Source: Salinivirgaceae bacterium
Lineage (GTDB): Bacteria; Bacteroidota; Bacteroidia; Bacteroidales; SZUA-534
Reading direction: 5' to 3'
NCBI GenBank assembly: GCA_024405635.1
Contig: JAKSOL010000025.1
Location: 1 to 42,975 of the forward strand
Length of the DNA stretch: 42,975 bases
The notes beneath the pieces are model-generated. The model saw only the letters and a list, made by a program, of their open reading frames with translations. It ran no database searches and had not been told where the DNA came from. Both the position numbers and the translations under genes were made by a program. Positions 24,734 to 34,442 of the stretch are shown piece after piece (the first letter of the stretch is position 1; each line of letters begins with the position of its first letter).

Positions 24734-25858
24734 TTATTTTCTTACAAGTTCTAAATAACAATTCATTGTTTGTTTAGCCATTTGTTCTTTTGAGAATTGT
24801 GCAGCGTGTTGTTTCCCTTGTATTATCATTGCAGAGTGTGTGACGGGGTCTTGTGTTTTCAAAACAGCCGATGCTAAAGCTTTGGCATCGTTGGGCGATA
24901 CATAAATTGAGCCAATGCCGCCAGCCTCTTCAAGGCACGAACCTGTTGCTGCTACAACCGGAACTCCTACATTGAGCGCTTCAACTATAGGAATGCCAAA
25001 ACCTTCGTATCGCGATGGATAAACAAACACTTGTGCTGCTTTGTATATTGGCATTAGATGAGCAAATGGCACATTAGTGAGCAAATGAACACGATTAGCA
25101 ACTCCGTCTTTTTCAGCTTGAGCCAAAATGCGGTTGCAGTATGGTGTTTGTTTTCCCACAAGCACAAGGTGAATATCGGTTGGAAGATGAGGTAATGATT
25201 CTACTGCAAGTTGTGCGTTTTTACGTTCTTCAATTGATCCTACGCAAAGAACATATTTTTCGGGCAGTTGGTATTTTTTCTGCACTTCAGCAATTTGTTC
25301 GTTGCTTATTTCGGCCGAAAATGCATCGTCGCAACCTTGGTAAATAACCTGAATTTTCTCTTCGGGAATGTTGTAAAACCTAATAATGTCGCGTTTGGTG
25401 CATTGGCTCACTGCTACTATAATGTCGGCGTTTTGGCAAGCTTTACGAAATTTGTAGTTGTAAATTTTGCGGTCAAAAAACTTGTAGCATTGTGGCATTG
25501 TGCGGAAAATAAGGTCGTGAACCGTAACAATGCTTTTGCCGTTTGTTTTACTTATGGTTAAAGGAAGTTCACTACTCAATCCGTGAAAAACATCAATGCA
25601 ATGGTTATTAATGTTGCGCCAAATGCCAAACACGCGCCATAGCGAGCTGAAAAACTTGTTCTTAGGTGTTACAATTTTCACATTCGGCTTATTAGCAATT
25701 ATATCGTCAAGCCGGCTATTTGTCCTCTTTTTTGGGGCAAACAAAATGTATTCGTTTTCGGGGAAATAGGTAAGCAATGCGTCAATTACGTAACGGCTGT
25801 AGTTCCCAAGACCAGTCATGTTTTGCACTGCACGTTTTGCATCAAATCCTATCCTCAT
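24734..25858 (-). CDS. Glycosyltransferase family 4 (mannosyltransferase-like)
   Basis: I chose the ATG at 25858 (MRIGFDAKRAVQNMTGLGNY, the typical start of this GT4 subgroup) over one 36 bases upstream. The 374-residue GT-B enzyme has FHGLSSELPL, VTVHDLIF, VGSIEERKNAQLAVESL, and the E-x7-E motif YEGFGIPIVEALNVGVPVVA. Members of this group often transfer mannose or rhamnose in O-antigen or core assembly. It forms a two-gene minus-strand unit with the GT90 gene. Confidence 0.9.
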   Translation of the reverse strand: MRIGFDAKRAVQNMTGLGNYSRYVIDALLTYFPENEYILFAPKKRTNSRLDDIIANKPNVKIVTPKNKFFSSLWRVFGIWRNINNHCIDVFHGLSSELPLTISKTNGKSIVTVHDLIFRTMPQCYKFFDRKIYNYKFRKACQNADIIVAVSQCTKRDIIRFYNIPEEKIQVIYQGCDDAFSAEISNEQIAEVQKKYQLPEKYVLCVGSIEERKNAQLAVESLPHLPTDIHLVLVGKQTPYCNRILAQAEKDGVANRVHLLTNVPFAHLMPIYKAAQVFVYPSRYEGFGIPIVEALNVGVPVVAATGSCLEEAGGIGSIYVSPNDAKALASAVLKTQDPVTHSAMIIQGKQHAAQFSKEQMAKQTMNCYLELVRK

Positions 25859-25900
25859 TCTATTTAGCAAATGGAGTTGTGTATTGAGTTGCAAATTAAC

Positions 25901-25944
25901 AAAAAACCATCACTCATTTTGACTACACAAAACGGTGATGGTTT
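25901..25944 (-). terminator. Terminator after the minus-strand ABC-2 gene
   Basis: A 10-bp stem (25904-25913 with 25935-25944) carries a 21-base loop. On the minus strand it is followed by a run of T (the complement of 25901-25906), so it ends transcription of the large ABC gene and separates it from the GT4 gene. Confidence 0.75.
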
Positions 25945-25965
25945 GTATGCTTTTTAGGTTAACTA

Positions 25966-28900
25966 TTATGATCTGCTATGCGAGAACAGTTTAATTGCTT
26001 TACGTAATCCGTCGCATAGCAACAAAATGTAAAGCAGAGCGTTCATAAGCCACAAAACCACAATATTGAACCAATAGGTGTCAAACTGAATGTCGCCAAT
26101 TTGTTTTACTGCCGAATAGAAGTGTGCACGTCCGCAGCGACTTTCGGGCTCGCGATAAATTGGGTCCGATAGTTGAATGAAATGGTCGCCATGGTCATGT
26201 ATCTTTTCCATTTCTTGACGGTTAAGAACAAACATGTTCAACGCATCGTTGCAACTACGTTTCTTAATCTCAATTAACTTTTTGCTGCCACCAACTTGTT
26301 GTGTCACTTCAGCAATCTCGTTGTCGAGTACCGAAATGGCTTTGTTTTGCAATTGTTGATAGTATTTAGTTACTAGCGCCAAGTGTTGAGTCAACTGAGC
26401 GTTCATGTTTTTGCTGTTAAATCCTTCAGGGGTGATGTCGGCAACAGCTTTGAATTGATATTTAGGCGTTTTTTCGTTCATGCGCGCAATCTCGTTCTGC
26501 ATAAATTTAATGTTTGCATCACGTTCATCGCCTTCGGTTTGTTGGTTTATCTTGGCCAATTTGTTGTTCAAGGCTGGCAACAAATACGAGCACATATAAG
26601 CTGCTTTGCTCTTCTCTTTTTCAATATAAAAGAAGTTACGTTGGTATTCGTTGTCGCGGAATTGTTTTACAGCTAATGCCTCGTATGCCCAACGCGAAAT
26701 CATTATATCGCCCAATACTGGAACTTGCTCATACGAACTAATTGATTTGTTTAGTTTATCGAATTTAACCATTGTGCCGCTGAACAAAAGTTGAGGTACA
26801 ATGAGGAATGGAATAAGGATGTAGATGGTTACTACCGAATCGAGTGCTGCTGACACGTTTAAGCCAATCATGTTTGAAACGCACGATGCGGTGAATAGTA
26901 TTAGCCAGTATGCCAATGTCATTCCGTGTATTTCCATTATAAGGTTGCCAATTAGTGCAAACGATATGGTTTGAATGGCTGAAATGAGGAACAAAACGGC
27001 AATCTTGCTATTCAAGTAACTAAAACGGCTCAAGTTTAGGAACGATTCGCGTTTTAAAAGTTGGCGGTCGCGAATAATCTCTTCGGCACTTACAGTAAGA
27101 CCGATGAAAATTGCCACAACCACAGCCATAAACATATATATTGGAATGTTCTCGTTGCCGCTGAACACATATACGTTTGGATTGCCGTTTTCGCCTTGAA
27201 CATACTTGGTAAAGTAAGCCAAAAGCAAAGCTAATACAGGGGCTTCAAGAAAGTTGATGAGCATGTATTGTGTGTTTGCAAGTTTTGACAACACGTTACG
27301 TTGACAGAAAATCCAGAATTGTTTTAACAACGATGGAATTTTGAATTTGTTTTCAGGTAACTGTTGGCGAGTAGTATCAAGTTTATGGTTCGATGCTTTG
27401 TCGCTTTCGTATGTTTTAGCCCATTCTTCGGCCGAAGTTTTGCGCTTACGAGTAATGCGTCCGTACTCGTCAACCACCTTGGCCTCAACAATTTGCAAAA
27501 CTTGCTCTGGATTGATGTTTCCGCAATGGTAGCACTCGCTTTCGGTTGCGTTAACGTAGTTGCTTTTGGTTTTAAAGTAAACAACTGAATCAACTGGGTT
27601 GCCGTAGTAGATAAGGTAGCCACCGCGGTCCATAATCAGCAGTTTGTCAAACATTTTGAAAATGTCTGATGATGGTTGGTGGATATTTACAATAACCAAT
27701 TTGCCTTTTAAGGTTTGTTCCTTCAAAAGGTCCATTACCATTTCCGAGTCCATTGACGACAAACCAGAAGTAGGTTCATCGACAAACATAACCAATGGCT
27801 CGCGAATAAGCTCTAGCGCAATGTTCAAGCGTTTGCGTTGGCCGCCACTAATGGTTTTCTTAAGTGGGTTACCTACAATAAGGTCAGCTGTTGCTTTCAG
27901 ATCAAGGTCCTCAAGCACACGATTTACAATTTCGTCAATCTGCTCGTCGGTATAGTCGCCAAAGCAAAGTTTAGCGCTGTAGAAAAGGTTTTGATATACA
28001 GTAAGCTCTTCAATCAAAAGGTCGTCTTGTGGGACAAAACCAATAATGCCGTTAAGGTTGCTACCTTCGGTATAAACATCGTAACCATTAATAAGCACTT
28101 GTCCGCTTTGTGGACGTAGGTTTCCGTTGAGCACATTTAGTAATGTTGATTTACCAACACCACTACCACCCATAATTCCTACTAAAGTGCCGCCAGGTTC
28201 GCTAAAGTTAAAATTGTGCAATCCGTTTTTGCTTCCTTTAAAGCGGAACTCAACGTCTTTTGCAGTAAATACAACTTTTTGGCTATCGGGGTTGTTTATG
28301 AATTTTGAAACAATGTCGCTGTAATATATTGATCCAATTTTTGAACTGCGAATAGCCGAACCTTTTGGAATCATGTATGTGCGGTTAAGCAATACCGAGT
28401 GGCTATTAAGCGTTAAATCGGTTTCGCCAACATAGCGGAAAGCGTATGCGTTGATTGATGGCAAGGCAATAACGGTAATTCTACCTTCAAGGTTCTTGTA
28501 GCGCAAGTGCTTGAACTTTAAAAGAGGAGCATTGTCGTTTTTGTCTATAATCATCACCATCTCTTTGTGAGGGATTTTTTCCAAATCGCTCTCAAGAGTA
28601 AAGGCGTAGCAGTTAAAGTATTCGTCCTCAGGAATGTTGAAAATGTCGGCAACGGTGCGGACAAAGTCAAGTTCTTTTTCGCTAATGGTTTCGCTAAAAC
28701 TGATGAATTCAAGTAATTGAAGAAGCACCAAAATCTTTTGGTCTTGCTTTAACTCTTCGTTTATTTGTCCACAAATGCGCAACACTTTGGTAGAGTTAGA
28801 CGAAACACGTTTGCGGTCTTTCTTTTGTTCGTCGCTACCAATATCTTTTTTACGTTGCTGCATGCCACAATGCTCATCAAACAGTTCAAGGTATTCCTCA

Positions 28901-29034
28901 ACCTGCTCGCTACTCAATTGTTGGCGCAAATATGATTCTACAATGGCTCTCGATTGCTCGTAAACGTTGTTTTCGCTACTGTTTGCAATAATGGCAAACA
29001 AGTGCATAAGTGCTTTTAAAATCGATTCACTCAT
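25966..29034 (-). CDS. Large ABC-2 type transporter, ATPase and permease in one chain, with TerB-like N-terminus
   Basis: The 1,022-residue protein starts with a helical TerB-like domain (about 1-150) and a beta-rich linker domain (160-250). An ABC ATPase follows: Walker A MGGSGVGKS at 288-296, signature ISGGQRKR at 395-402, Walker B VMFVDEPTSG at 415-424. A CYHC segment comes next, and then an ABC-2 permease with six or so helices interrupted by a long soluble insertion. The order ATPase then permease is like ABCG half-transporters. Substrate is unknown. The architecture is one I associate with Bacteroidota. It is divergent from the sensor pair that begins at 29185, so the two units share an upstream region. 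Confidence 0.88.
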   Translation of the reverse strand: MSESILKALMHLFAIIANSSENNVYEQSRAIVESYLRQQLSSEQVEEYLELFDEHCGMQQRKKDIGSDEQKKDRKRVSSNSTKVLRICGQINEELKQDQKILVLLQLLEFISFSETISEKELDFVRTVADIFNIPEDEYFNCYAFTLESDLEKIPHKEMVMIIDKNDNAPLLKFKHLRYKNLEGRITVIALPSINAYAFRYVGETDLTLNSHSVLLNRTYMIPKGSAIRSSKIGSIYYSDIVSKFINNPDSQKVVFTAKDVEFRFKGSKNGLHNFNFSEPGGTLVGIMGGSGVGKSTLLNVLNGNLRPQSGQVLINGYDVYTEGSNLNGIIGFVPQDDLLIEELTVYQNLFYSAKLCFGDYTDEQIDEIVNRVLEDLDLKATADLIVGNPLKKTISGGQRKRLNIALELIREPLVMFVDEPTSGLSSMDSEMVMDLLKEQTLKGKLVIVNIHQPSSDIFKMFDKLLIMDRGGYLIYYGNPVDSVVYFKTKSNYVNATESECYHCGNINPEQVLQIVEAKVVDEYGRITRKRKTSAEEWAKTYESDKASNHKLDTTRQQLPENKFKIPSLLKQFWIFCQRNVLSKLANTQYMLINFLEAPVLALLLAYFTKYVQGENGNPNVYVFSGNENIPIYMFMAVVVAIFIGLTVSAEEIIRDRQLLKRESFLNLSRFSYLNSKIAVLFLISAIQTISFALIGNLIMEIHGMTLAYWLILFTASCVSNMIGLNVSAALDSVVTIYILIPFLIVPQLLFSGTMVKFDKLNKSISSYEQVPVLGDIMISRWAYEALAVKQFRDNEYQRNFFYIEKEKSKAAYMCSYLLPALNNKLAKINQQTEGDERDANIKFMQNEIARMNEKTPKYQFKAVADITPEGFNSKNMNAQLTQHLALVTKYYQQLQNKAISVLDNEIAEVTQQVGGSKKLIEIKKRSCNDALNMFVLNRQEMEKIHDHGDHFIQLSDPIYREPESRCGRAHFYSAVKQIGDIQFDTYWFNIVVLWLMNALLYILLLCDGLRKAIKLFSHSRS

Positions 29035-29132
29035 TTAATGAAAGGTTTTTTATTCTTATGAAAAGTTTTTTCGGTCTAAAAGTAAGTTTTTATTGAAAAA
29101 ATGTACACTTTTATTTTTCTGTTTTAAAAGAC

Positions 29133-29162
29133 TTGTTGTTTGGTTTCAACAAGGTATTTTAG
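29133..29162 (+). promoter_or_regulatory. Possible promoter of the sensor pair
   Basis: TTG (29133-29135), 19 bases, then TATTTTAG (29155-29162) is one base off the consensus -7 box and about 22 bases before the ATG at 29185. Confidence 0.4.
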
Positions 29163-29184
29163 GGCACTGCAAAAAGTAACGATT

Positions 29185-31872
29185 ATGAGAATTAAATTAA
29201 AACTCAGTTCGCGCATCTTCCTATCGGTAATGGGAGTGGCTTTTATTGTTATATTAACCACTATAGCGCTGGTAAACAGTCAGTTCCGCGGAGCGTCGCA
29301 AGTAACAATCAATACGCAATCAGAGTCGTCAATTGATATTTTGAAGGCTCGTTTTGACAATACAATTTTGGCCGAAGAGGAAAAAATTGAGCAAATGGCG
29401 CGCATTGTTGAAAGCACTTTGATGCTTGCCGATTTTGAATCGAGTCAGCAATATTTGACAAAAGTGATGCTGGCAGCAGTTGAAACAAACCGTAACTGGG
29501 CCTATGTTTGGTTGAGTTTGAAAAACAGTTTTGCAATGCCAACTGCCGACCCTGGCCGTGTTCAAATTCAAGTTGAATACACTGCAATGGGCGCGCGTCC
29601 TCGTACAAGCAACATTCCCGAAGACCGCGATAACTTTAGTTTACCTTACTTTGTTTGCCTCGATTCTGCAAAAATCATGCTCTCAGAGCCTGAGTATGTT
29701 TCATTCGATGGTTTAGCACAACGCAAAGTGCTAAAATCGAGTCTTATGTATCCTTTGCGCGACAATAGTGGCGATTTGATAGGCGTTTTTGGCATCGATA
29801 TTAAATTGGACACCCTACAAGGTTTGGCTACTGAACTAGGTCGCAAAACCGATATTTCGCTTATGCTTATGTCGGCAAACGACAAAGTGATTACTCATAC
29901 CAATAGTAGCAAAGTCGATTTGAATATTAAAGATGCCGAGTCGGCATTACATAAAACCCTTTCAAAATTCAATACAAACGATACGGCTTTTGTGCTTTAC
30001 GATCAAAATGGAGACGACAGCGTATATTGTTCGGTTCGTTCTGTTGATTTGCATGGTTTGTGCGCCGATTGGCGTGTGATTTCAACAGCCAAGGTTGAGG
30101 CGGTTGATCGCATAGCGTCAAGTTCAAAAGCTGGTCTTACCAAAATTCTTTGCATTGGATTCTTGGTTCTTATTGGTGTCGTTTTCCTTTACACAATAAG
30201 CCTTATCACTTCAATAGGCAAAGTGTCAAATACCATTGAGATAATGTCAACCGGACAAGTTGATAATCAACTGCACATAAAAACACTTGGGGTTGATGTA
30301 TTGGGGCAAATGGTAGATTCAACTAACAAAGTGCTTGACGGAATGTTGCAGGTTACAAAATTTGCAGAGGAGATAGGCAATGGTAACTTTAACTACAAGT
30401 TTGAACCACTCAGCAAAAGCGATGCGTTGGGAAATTCAATTGTAGGCATGCGCGATAGCTTGCAATTAGCACAAAAAGAGGAAGATGATCGCCGCATTGA
30501 GGAAGAACATTTAAACTGGGCCTCAAGTGGTGTAAACATATTTAACCGAGTGATGCGCCAAGACAACCTTAATCTTAAGACATTGTCAATGGCTATAGTT
30601 GAAAATCTGGTTAACTATTTGGGCGCGCAAATGGGAGGTTTCTACATTTTGAGCGAGGATAAACAATCGCTTGAACTGACTGCTCAACTTGGTTTCTCAA
30701 TCGAAAAATTGAACAAAAAAGAAATTGCCCCAGGCGATGGCCTAGTAGGTCGTACATTGCTCGAAAAAGAAACAATATTTATTAGTGATATTCCTGCCGA
30801 TACCGCAAAAATTGGATCGGGACTTGGAACTTCGTTGCCAAAATCGGCAATGTCGGTTCCATTAATCAACAACAAAGAACTGACTGGCGTTATTGAGTTG
30901 TATTCGTTCAAAATGTTTGAGCCATATCAAATTCAGTTTGTTGAAAAAATAGCCGAAACAGTTGCATCTAATATTGTAACAGTTAGGGCAAACGCCACAA
31001 CAAAAGAATTGCTTGAAGAGTCGGAACGAAACGCAAACGACATTAAACAACAAGAGAGCGTCCTTACTCAAAATATGCAAGAGATGCGTATGAAACAAGA
31101 GGAAGACGATATTAAGCAAGGCGCAATGTCCAACACCATTGATTGCTTGCGTAACTCAATGCCAATGATTGAATACAGCATTGATGGCAAAATAACCAAA
31201 GTGAACAAAAAATTTGTCGATTTGGTTAAAACACGCAGCGACAAGTTTGTTGGCAAATACGACTTTGGTCGCAACTACCTAAACGAAAAACAACAAGATG
31301 AGCACGATCGTTTTTGGATATCGCTACGTCAGGGCAATGTTATGCAACTTGACGAGGAGTATGCAGTAGGCGACGAAAAAGTATATGTGCACAAAATGTA
31401 TGTGCCAATAACTAACGACAACGGAATTGATAGCGTTGTAGCGGTATGCTACGACAATACAGAGTTGAAACAACTTGAGGCAAAACTCGAGGCAATTCAA
31501 AATGGTGAATTTGAAACCAACGACACTCAAAAACCTGAATTTATATCGCTCAATATCGACAAGATTAGAGAAGCATATCAAGATGATGAAAAAATATCGG
31601 CAGTGCTGAGCAAATACCGCACACAAATTACCGAAGAACTTGAGGCTCTAACCGTTGCACTACACGATGGCGACATGAAAGAGGTTAAAACCCAAGCTAA
31701 ACTAATCCGAACCAAAATGGAGAACATGGGCGAAACCGCAGTTTCAGGAAAAATGAGCGATATACTTGCCGCAATAGCCGACGGCAACACCGACAACATT
31801 TCGGTAATTTTTGAATCGGCAAAAGTACGCTGGTCGTTGGTGGCAAGCGAAATGGCAAAACTGATTATGTAA
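29185..31872 (+). CDS. Cache-HAMP-GAF-PAS transmembrane sensor with a degenerate HPt-like C-terminus
   Basis: The start is ATG 29185 (MRIKLKLSSRIFLSVMGVAF); a TTG-type extension 45 bases upstream is unlikely. The 895-residue protein has TM1 at 12-31, a periplasmic double-Cache sensor (WAYVWLSLKNSF; GVFGIDIKLDTLQ), TM2 at 321-342 and a HAMP-like linker. A GAF domain lies at about 448-600, then a coiled coil and a PAS-like domain at 650-770. The last 100 residues resemble an HPt bundle: AKLIRTKMENMG lines up with the usual AHxLKGxAxxxG, with K839 where the phospho-His should be. No kinase, methyl-accepting or cyclase domain is present, so output must be by protein contact. A paralogue follows after 16 bases. 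Confidence 0.85.
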   Translation: MRIKLKLSSRIFLSVMGVAFIVILTTIALVNSQFRGASQVTINTQSESSIDILKARFDNTILAEEEKIEQMARIVESTLMLADFESSQQYLTKVMLAAVETNRNWAYVWLSLKNSFAMPTADPGRVQIQVEYTAMGARPRTSNIPEDRDNFSLPYFVCLDSAKIMLSEPEYVSFDGLAQRKVLKSSLMYPLRDNSGDLIGVFGIDIKLDTLQGLATELGRKTDISLMLMSANDKVITHTNSSKVDLNIKDAESALHKTLSKFNTNDTAFVLYDQNGDDSVYCSVRSVDLHGLCADWRVISTAKVEAVDRIASSSKAGLTKILCIGFLVLIGVVFLYTISLITSIGKVSNTIEIMSTGQVDNQLHIKTLGVDVLGQMVDSTNKVLDGMLQVTKFAEEIGNGNFNYKFEPLSKSDALGNSIVGMRDSLQLAQKEEDDRRIEEEHLNWASSGVNIFNRVMRQDNLNLKTLSMAIVENLVNYLGAQMGGFYILSEDKQSLELTAQLGFSIEKLNKKEIAPGDGLVGRTLLEKETIFISDIPADTAKIGSGLGTSLPKSAMSVPLINNKELTGVIELYSFKMFEPYQIQFVEKIAETVASNIVTVRANATTKELLEESERNANDIKQQESVLTQNMQEMRMKQEEDDIKQGAMSNTIDCLRNSMPMIEYSIDGKITKVNKKFVDLVKTRSDKFVGKYDFGRNYLNEKQQDEHDRFWISLRQGNVMQLDEEYAVGDEKVYVHKMYVPITNDNGIDSVVAVCYDNTELKQLEAKLEAIQNGEFETNDTQKPEFISLNIDKIREAYQDDEKISAVLSKYRTQITEELEALTVALHDGDMKEVKTQAKLIRTKMENMGETAVSGKMSDILAAIADGNTDNISVIFESAKVRWSLVASEMAKLIM

Positions 31873-31888
31873 CGAAAACCTCATCACA

Positions 31889-34243
31889 ATGGCACGAAAA
31901 GGTATTTCTTTATACGGAAAAATGATGCTCGTCCTTTCGGGAGCATCTGTAATAGTGTTTTCAGCCGCATTGGGCTACGTTATTCAAAATATGAGCCGCC
32001 AGTTTATTGAAACGGTTCAAACCGAGCAAGAGTGCAAGGCCACAAACATTATTCATCGCGTTGAATCGGAAGTTAACGTATATACAAGCAAAGTGCAAAC
32101 AATGGCAAACATTTTGGCACAATATGAGCGTTTGGAAAATGTTGACCGCCGCAAATACTTCGTCGATGTGCTACAAACCGAACTTGGTTACGACAAGTCG
32201 GCAATGTCGCTTTGGACACTTTGGAACCCCGAGGTGCTTGATGGACTTGACGAAGAGATTGACGAATCTACCGGTCAACCTTACGGAACTTTTCGTGTTG
32301 CATATAAACGCAATGGTTTTAACGATGTGCAAAAAGTGCCAGTTAACCCTGGCTTTTTGTCGGGCCGTGGATTAGGTTTCTTGCGCGACACCAACAAAGT
32401 TTCGGTTGTCGGTCCTTATACTTTTCGTTACAGCCACAAAAAAGGAACTGTTAACCTGCTTACTATTGGAGCTCCAATTATGCAATGGGACTCTTTTGTT
32501 GGCACAGTGGGAATGGACTTTGATTTAGCTAGTTTAGCCGACACTCTTAAATCTATTTCCAAAGAAAGTAACTTCAATATCTATCTTTCGGCCGATAGCT
32601 TAATTGTTTACCACCCCGACACTTCGTTAGTTTGCCAACACGATAGCCTTGTAATGCCAGCTGGTTGCGACTCAATAGGCTATACAACATTCAACGCACT
32701 CGATATGGACAAGAAAATGGCAAATTTCTATTTCTCGCCAATTTATTTGAACCACACCGATGCTCGTTGGAAAGTAATGGTAAGCTCACAATTGCGCAAT
32801 GTTTATTCGCAGACCAATAAATATATGGTAGCCACCATTTTTATTGTAATCATAGGCATTGTGGTGATGATAATACTAATGTCGATGTTGTGCAAAGAGG
32901 TATCGCAATCGTTAATGCGCATCAACAACCGTTTGGGAAATATGTCGCTTGGCATTTTGGCGCATCGCGAAAAACGTAACGTATTGTTCCACGACGAAAT
33001 ATCAAGCCTTGCTGAAGCTCTTGATACTTTGGTCGATGGCTTGTTTGCATCAGTCGATTTTGCAAACGAAATTGGTAAAGGTAACCTTGAGGCCGAATAT
33101 AAACTATTGAGCGACGACGATACGCTAGGCAAATCGTTGATGGCTATGCAAAAAAGTTTGAAAAACTCGCAAGTTGAAAAAGACAAGAAAAAGAAACTTG
33201 ACGACCAACGTAACTGGATTAACCATGGTTTGGCAGAGTTTGGCGACCTTATCCGTCAAGACAATAGCGACATGAACATATTTGCTGCTAATGTTTTGTC
33301 TGAATTGATAAAATACTGCGAAATGGCACAAGGAGCAATTTACCTGCGCACCGATGACATGGAGTATGACGAAGGTGTAGGATTTAAATACGAGTGTAAA
33401 GCAGCCTTTGCCTATGGAAAACAAATTATGCTTGATAAAGTAATTGATGCAAAAGATAGCGTTTTGGGACAATCGGTTGAGGATCAAAAAGTTATTTACC
33501 TTGAAAATGTTCCAGAGCGATACGTAACACTAAATCAAGGAACTAAAGACAATGCCCGTCCACGCAACGTGCTGGTTGTTCCAATGGTGGTTAACGATGT
33601 TACATTTGGAGCCGTTGAGTTGGTGTCGTACAAGCCAATTGAGCAATATTGCATCGATTTTGTAACTCACCTTTGCGAAAACATTGCTTCGGTTATTTCA
33701 AGCATCAATACAAACAAAAACAACGAGCAACTGCTTGAAAAATCGAAATACCAAAAAGAAGAGCTTGAGCAACACGAGGAAGAAATGCAACAGAACCTTG
33801 AGGAAATGCGCGCAACACAAGAGGAGAGCGATGCTCGTCAATCAATTCTAATGTCGCAAATATCGTCGTACTACCGCATCCTAAATGTTGCCGAACTTGA
33901 TGCCGAAGGTCGAATTACCAATATATCGTCAAATTTGGCCGACATATTGGGCTTGTCGGTTGCAAATGCACGTGGTGTGCTTTACTCGTCGGTAACAACT
34001 GGTAGCGAAACCGAGCGCCGCGAGTTTGAAGACGATTGGGCAGAGTTGCTACAAAACGAGAGCAACAACCGTTTGGTTCGTACCATTGTGCGCAACAAAA
34101 AACTATGGTTAAACGAGCATTATTATGTGGTTCATTTGCCACAAGCTGACGACCGAATTTTTGTTGTGGTTGAAAACCAAAACGCAATGGCAAACGTTGA
34201 GGAAAAAATTCAACTCGAAATTGAAAGCCGCAACGAGGAATAG
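31889..34243 (+). CDS. Cache-HAMP-GAF-PAS transmembrane sensor, paralogue of the preceding protein
   Basis: The 784-residue protein repeats the layout of its neighbour: TM1 at 12-31, a periplasmic Cache domain (AMSLWTLWNPEVLDG; VGMDFDLASLADTLK), TM2 near 311-333, and HAMP-like and linker repeats. A GAF domain follows (from about 445, opening LAEFGDLIRQDN beside VNIFNRVMRQDN in the paralogue), then a long Glu/Gln coiled coil and a PAS-like domain at about 657-775. The HPt-like tail of the first protein is missing, and again there is no kinase or output module. The tandem pair probably arose by duplication and may form heteromers. It is followed by a terminator. Confidence 0.85.
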   Translation: MARKGISLYGKMMLVLSGASVIVFSAALGYVIQNMSRQFIETVQTEQECKATNIIHRVESEVNVYTSKVQTMANILAQYERLENVDRRKYFVDVLQTELGYDKSAMSLWTLWNPEVLDGLDEEIDESTGQPYGTFRVAYKRNGFNDVQKVPVNPGFLSGRGLGFLRDTNKVSVVGPYTFRYSHKKGTVNLLTIGAPIMQWDSFVGTVGMDFDLASLADTLKSISKESNFNIYLSADSLIVYHPDTSLVCQHDSLVMPAGCDSIGYTTFNALDMDKKMANFYFSPIYLNHTDARWKVMVSSQLRNVYSQTNKYMVATIFIVIIGIVVMIILMSMLCKEVSQSLMRINNRLGNMSLGILAHREKRNVLFHDEISSLAEALDTLVDGLFASVDFANEIGKGNLEAEYKLLSDDDTLGKSLMAMQKSLKNSQVEKDKKKKLDDQRNWINHGLAEFGDLIRQDNSDMNIFAANVLSELIKYCEMAQGAIYLRTDDMEYDEGVGFKYECKAAFAYGKQIMLDKVIDAKDSVLGQSVEDQKVIYLENVPERYVTLNQGTKDNARPRNVLVVPMVVNDVTFGAVELVSYKPIEQYCIDFVTHLCENIASVISSINTNKNNEQLLEKSKYQKEELEQHEEEMQQNLEEMRATQEESDARQSILMSQISSYYRILNVAELDAEGRITNISSNLADILGLSVANARGVLYSSVTTGSETERREFEDDWAELLQNESNNRLVRTIVRNKKLWLNEHYYVVHLPQADDRIFVVVENQNAMANVEEKIQLEIESRNEE

Positions 34244-34269
34244 TTAACTGCTAAATATTAGATATACGT

Positions 34270-34305
34270 AAAGAGTCAGTTTGTAAAAACTGGCTCTTTT
34301 TTTAT
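34270..34305 (+). terminator. Rho-independent terminator after the sensor pair
   Basis: A 13-bp stem with one G-T pair (34270-34282 with 34287-34299) and a T-run to about 34303. It ends the sensor operon before the peptide module. Confidence 0.88.
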
Positions 34306-34336
34306 CTAAAATGTTGGTTATGAGCAAATGAGAGAC

Positions 34337-34354
34337 AACGTTTTGTTGGGCAAT
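34337..34354 (+). repeat. Left copy of an 18-base direct repeat flanking the peptide module
   Basis: AACGTTTTGTTGGGCAAT here matches 39537-39554 with one difference (G/A at the fourth base). The two copies lie outside the peptide, barrel and exporter genes, about 5.2 kb apart. Confidence 0.6.
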
Positions 34355-34442
34355 TAATGCAGAACTAGGTTCTGAAACCGATTGTTAATGTTTGAAAGAA
34401 AAGTTTTTTCATAAATTTTATCATATAAGTTGCACAGCATTG

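Noticed and set aside
25966..29034. Several plus-strand frames of 60-100 codons opposite the ABC-2 gene
   Set aside because: They are shadows of the well-supported minus-strand gene, with no motifs of their own.
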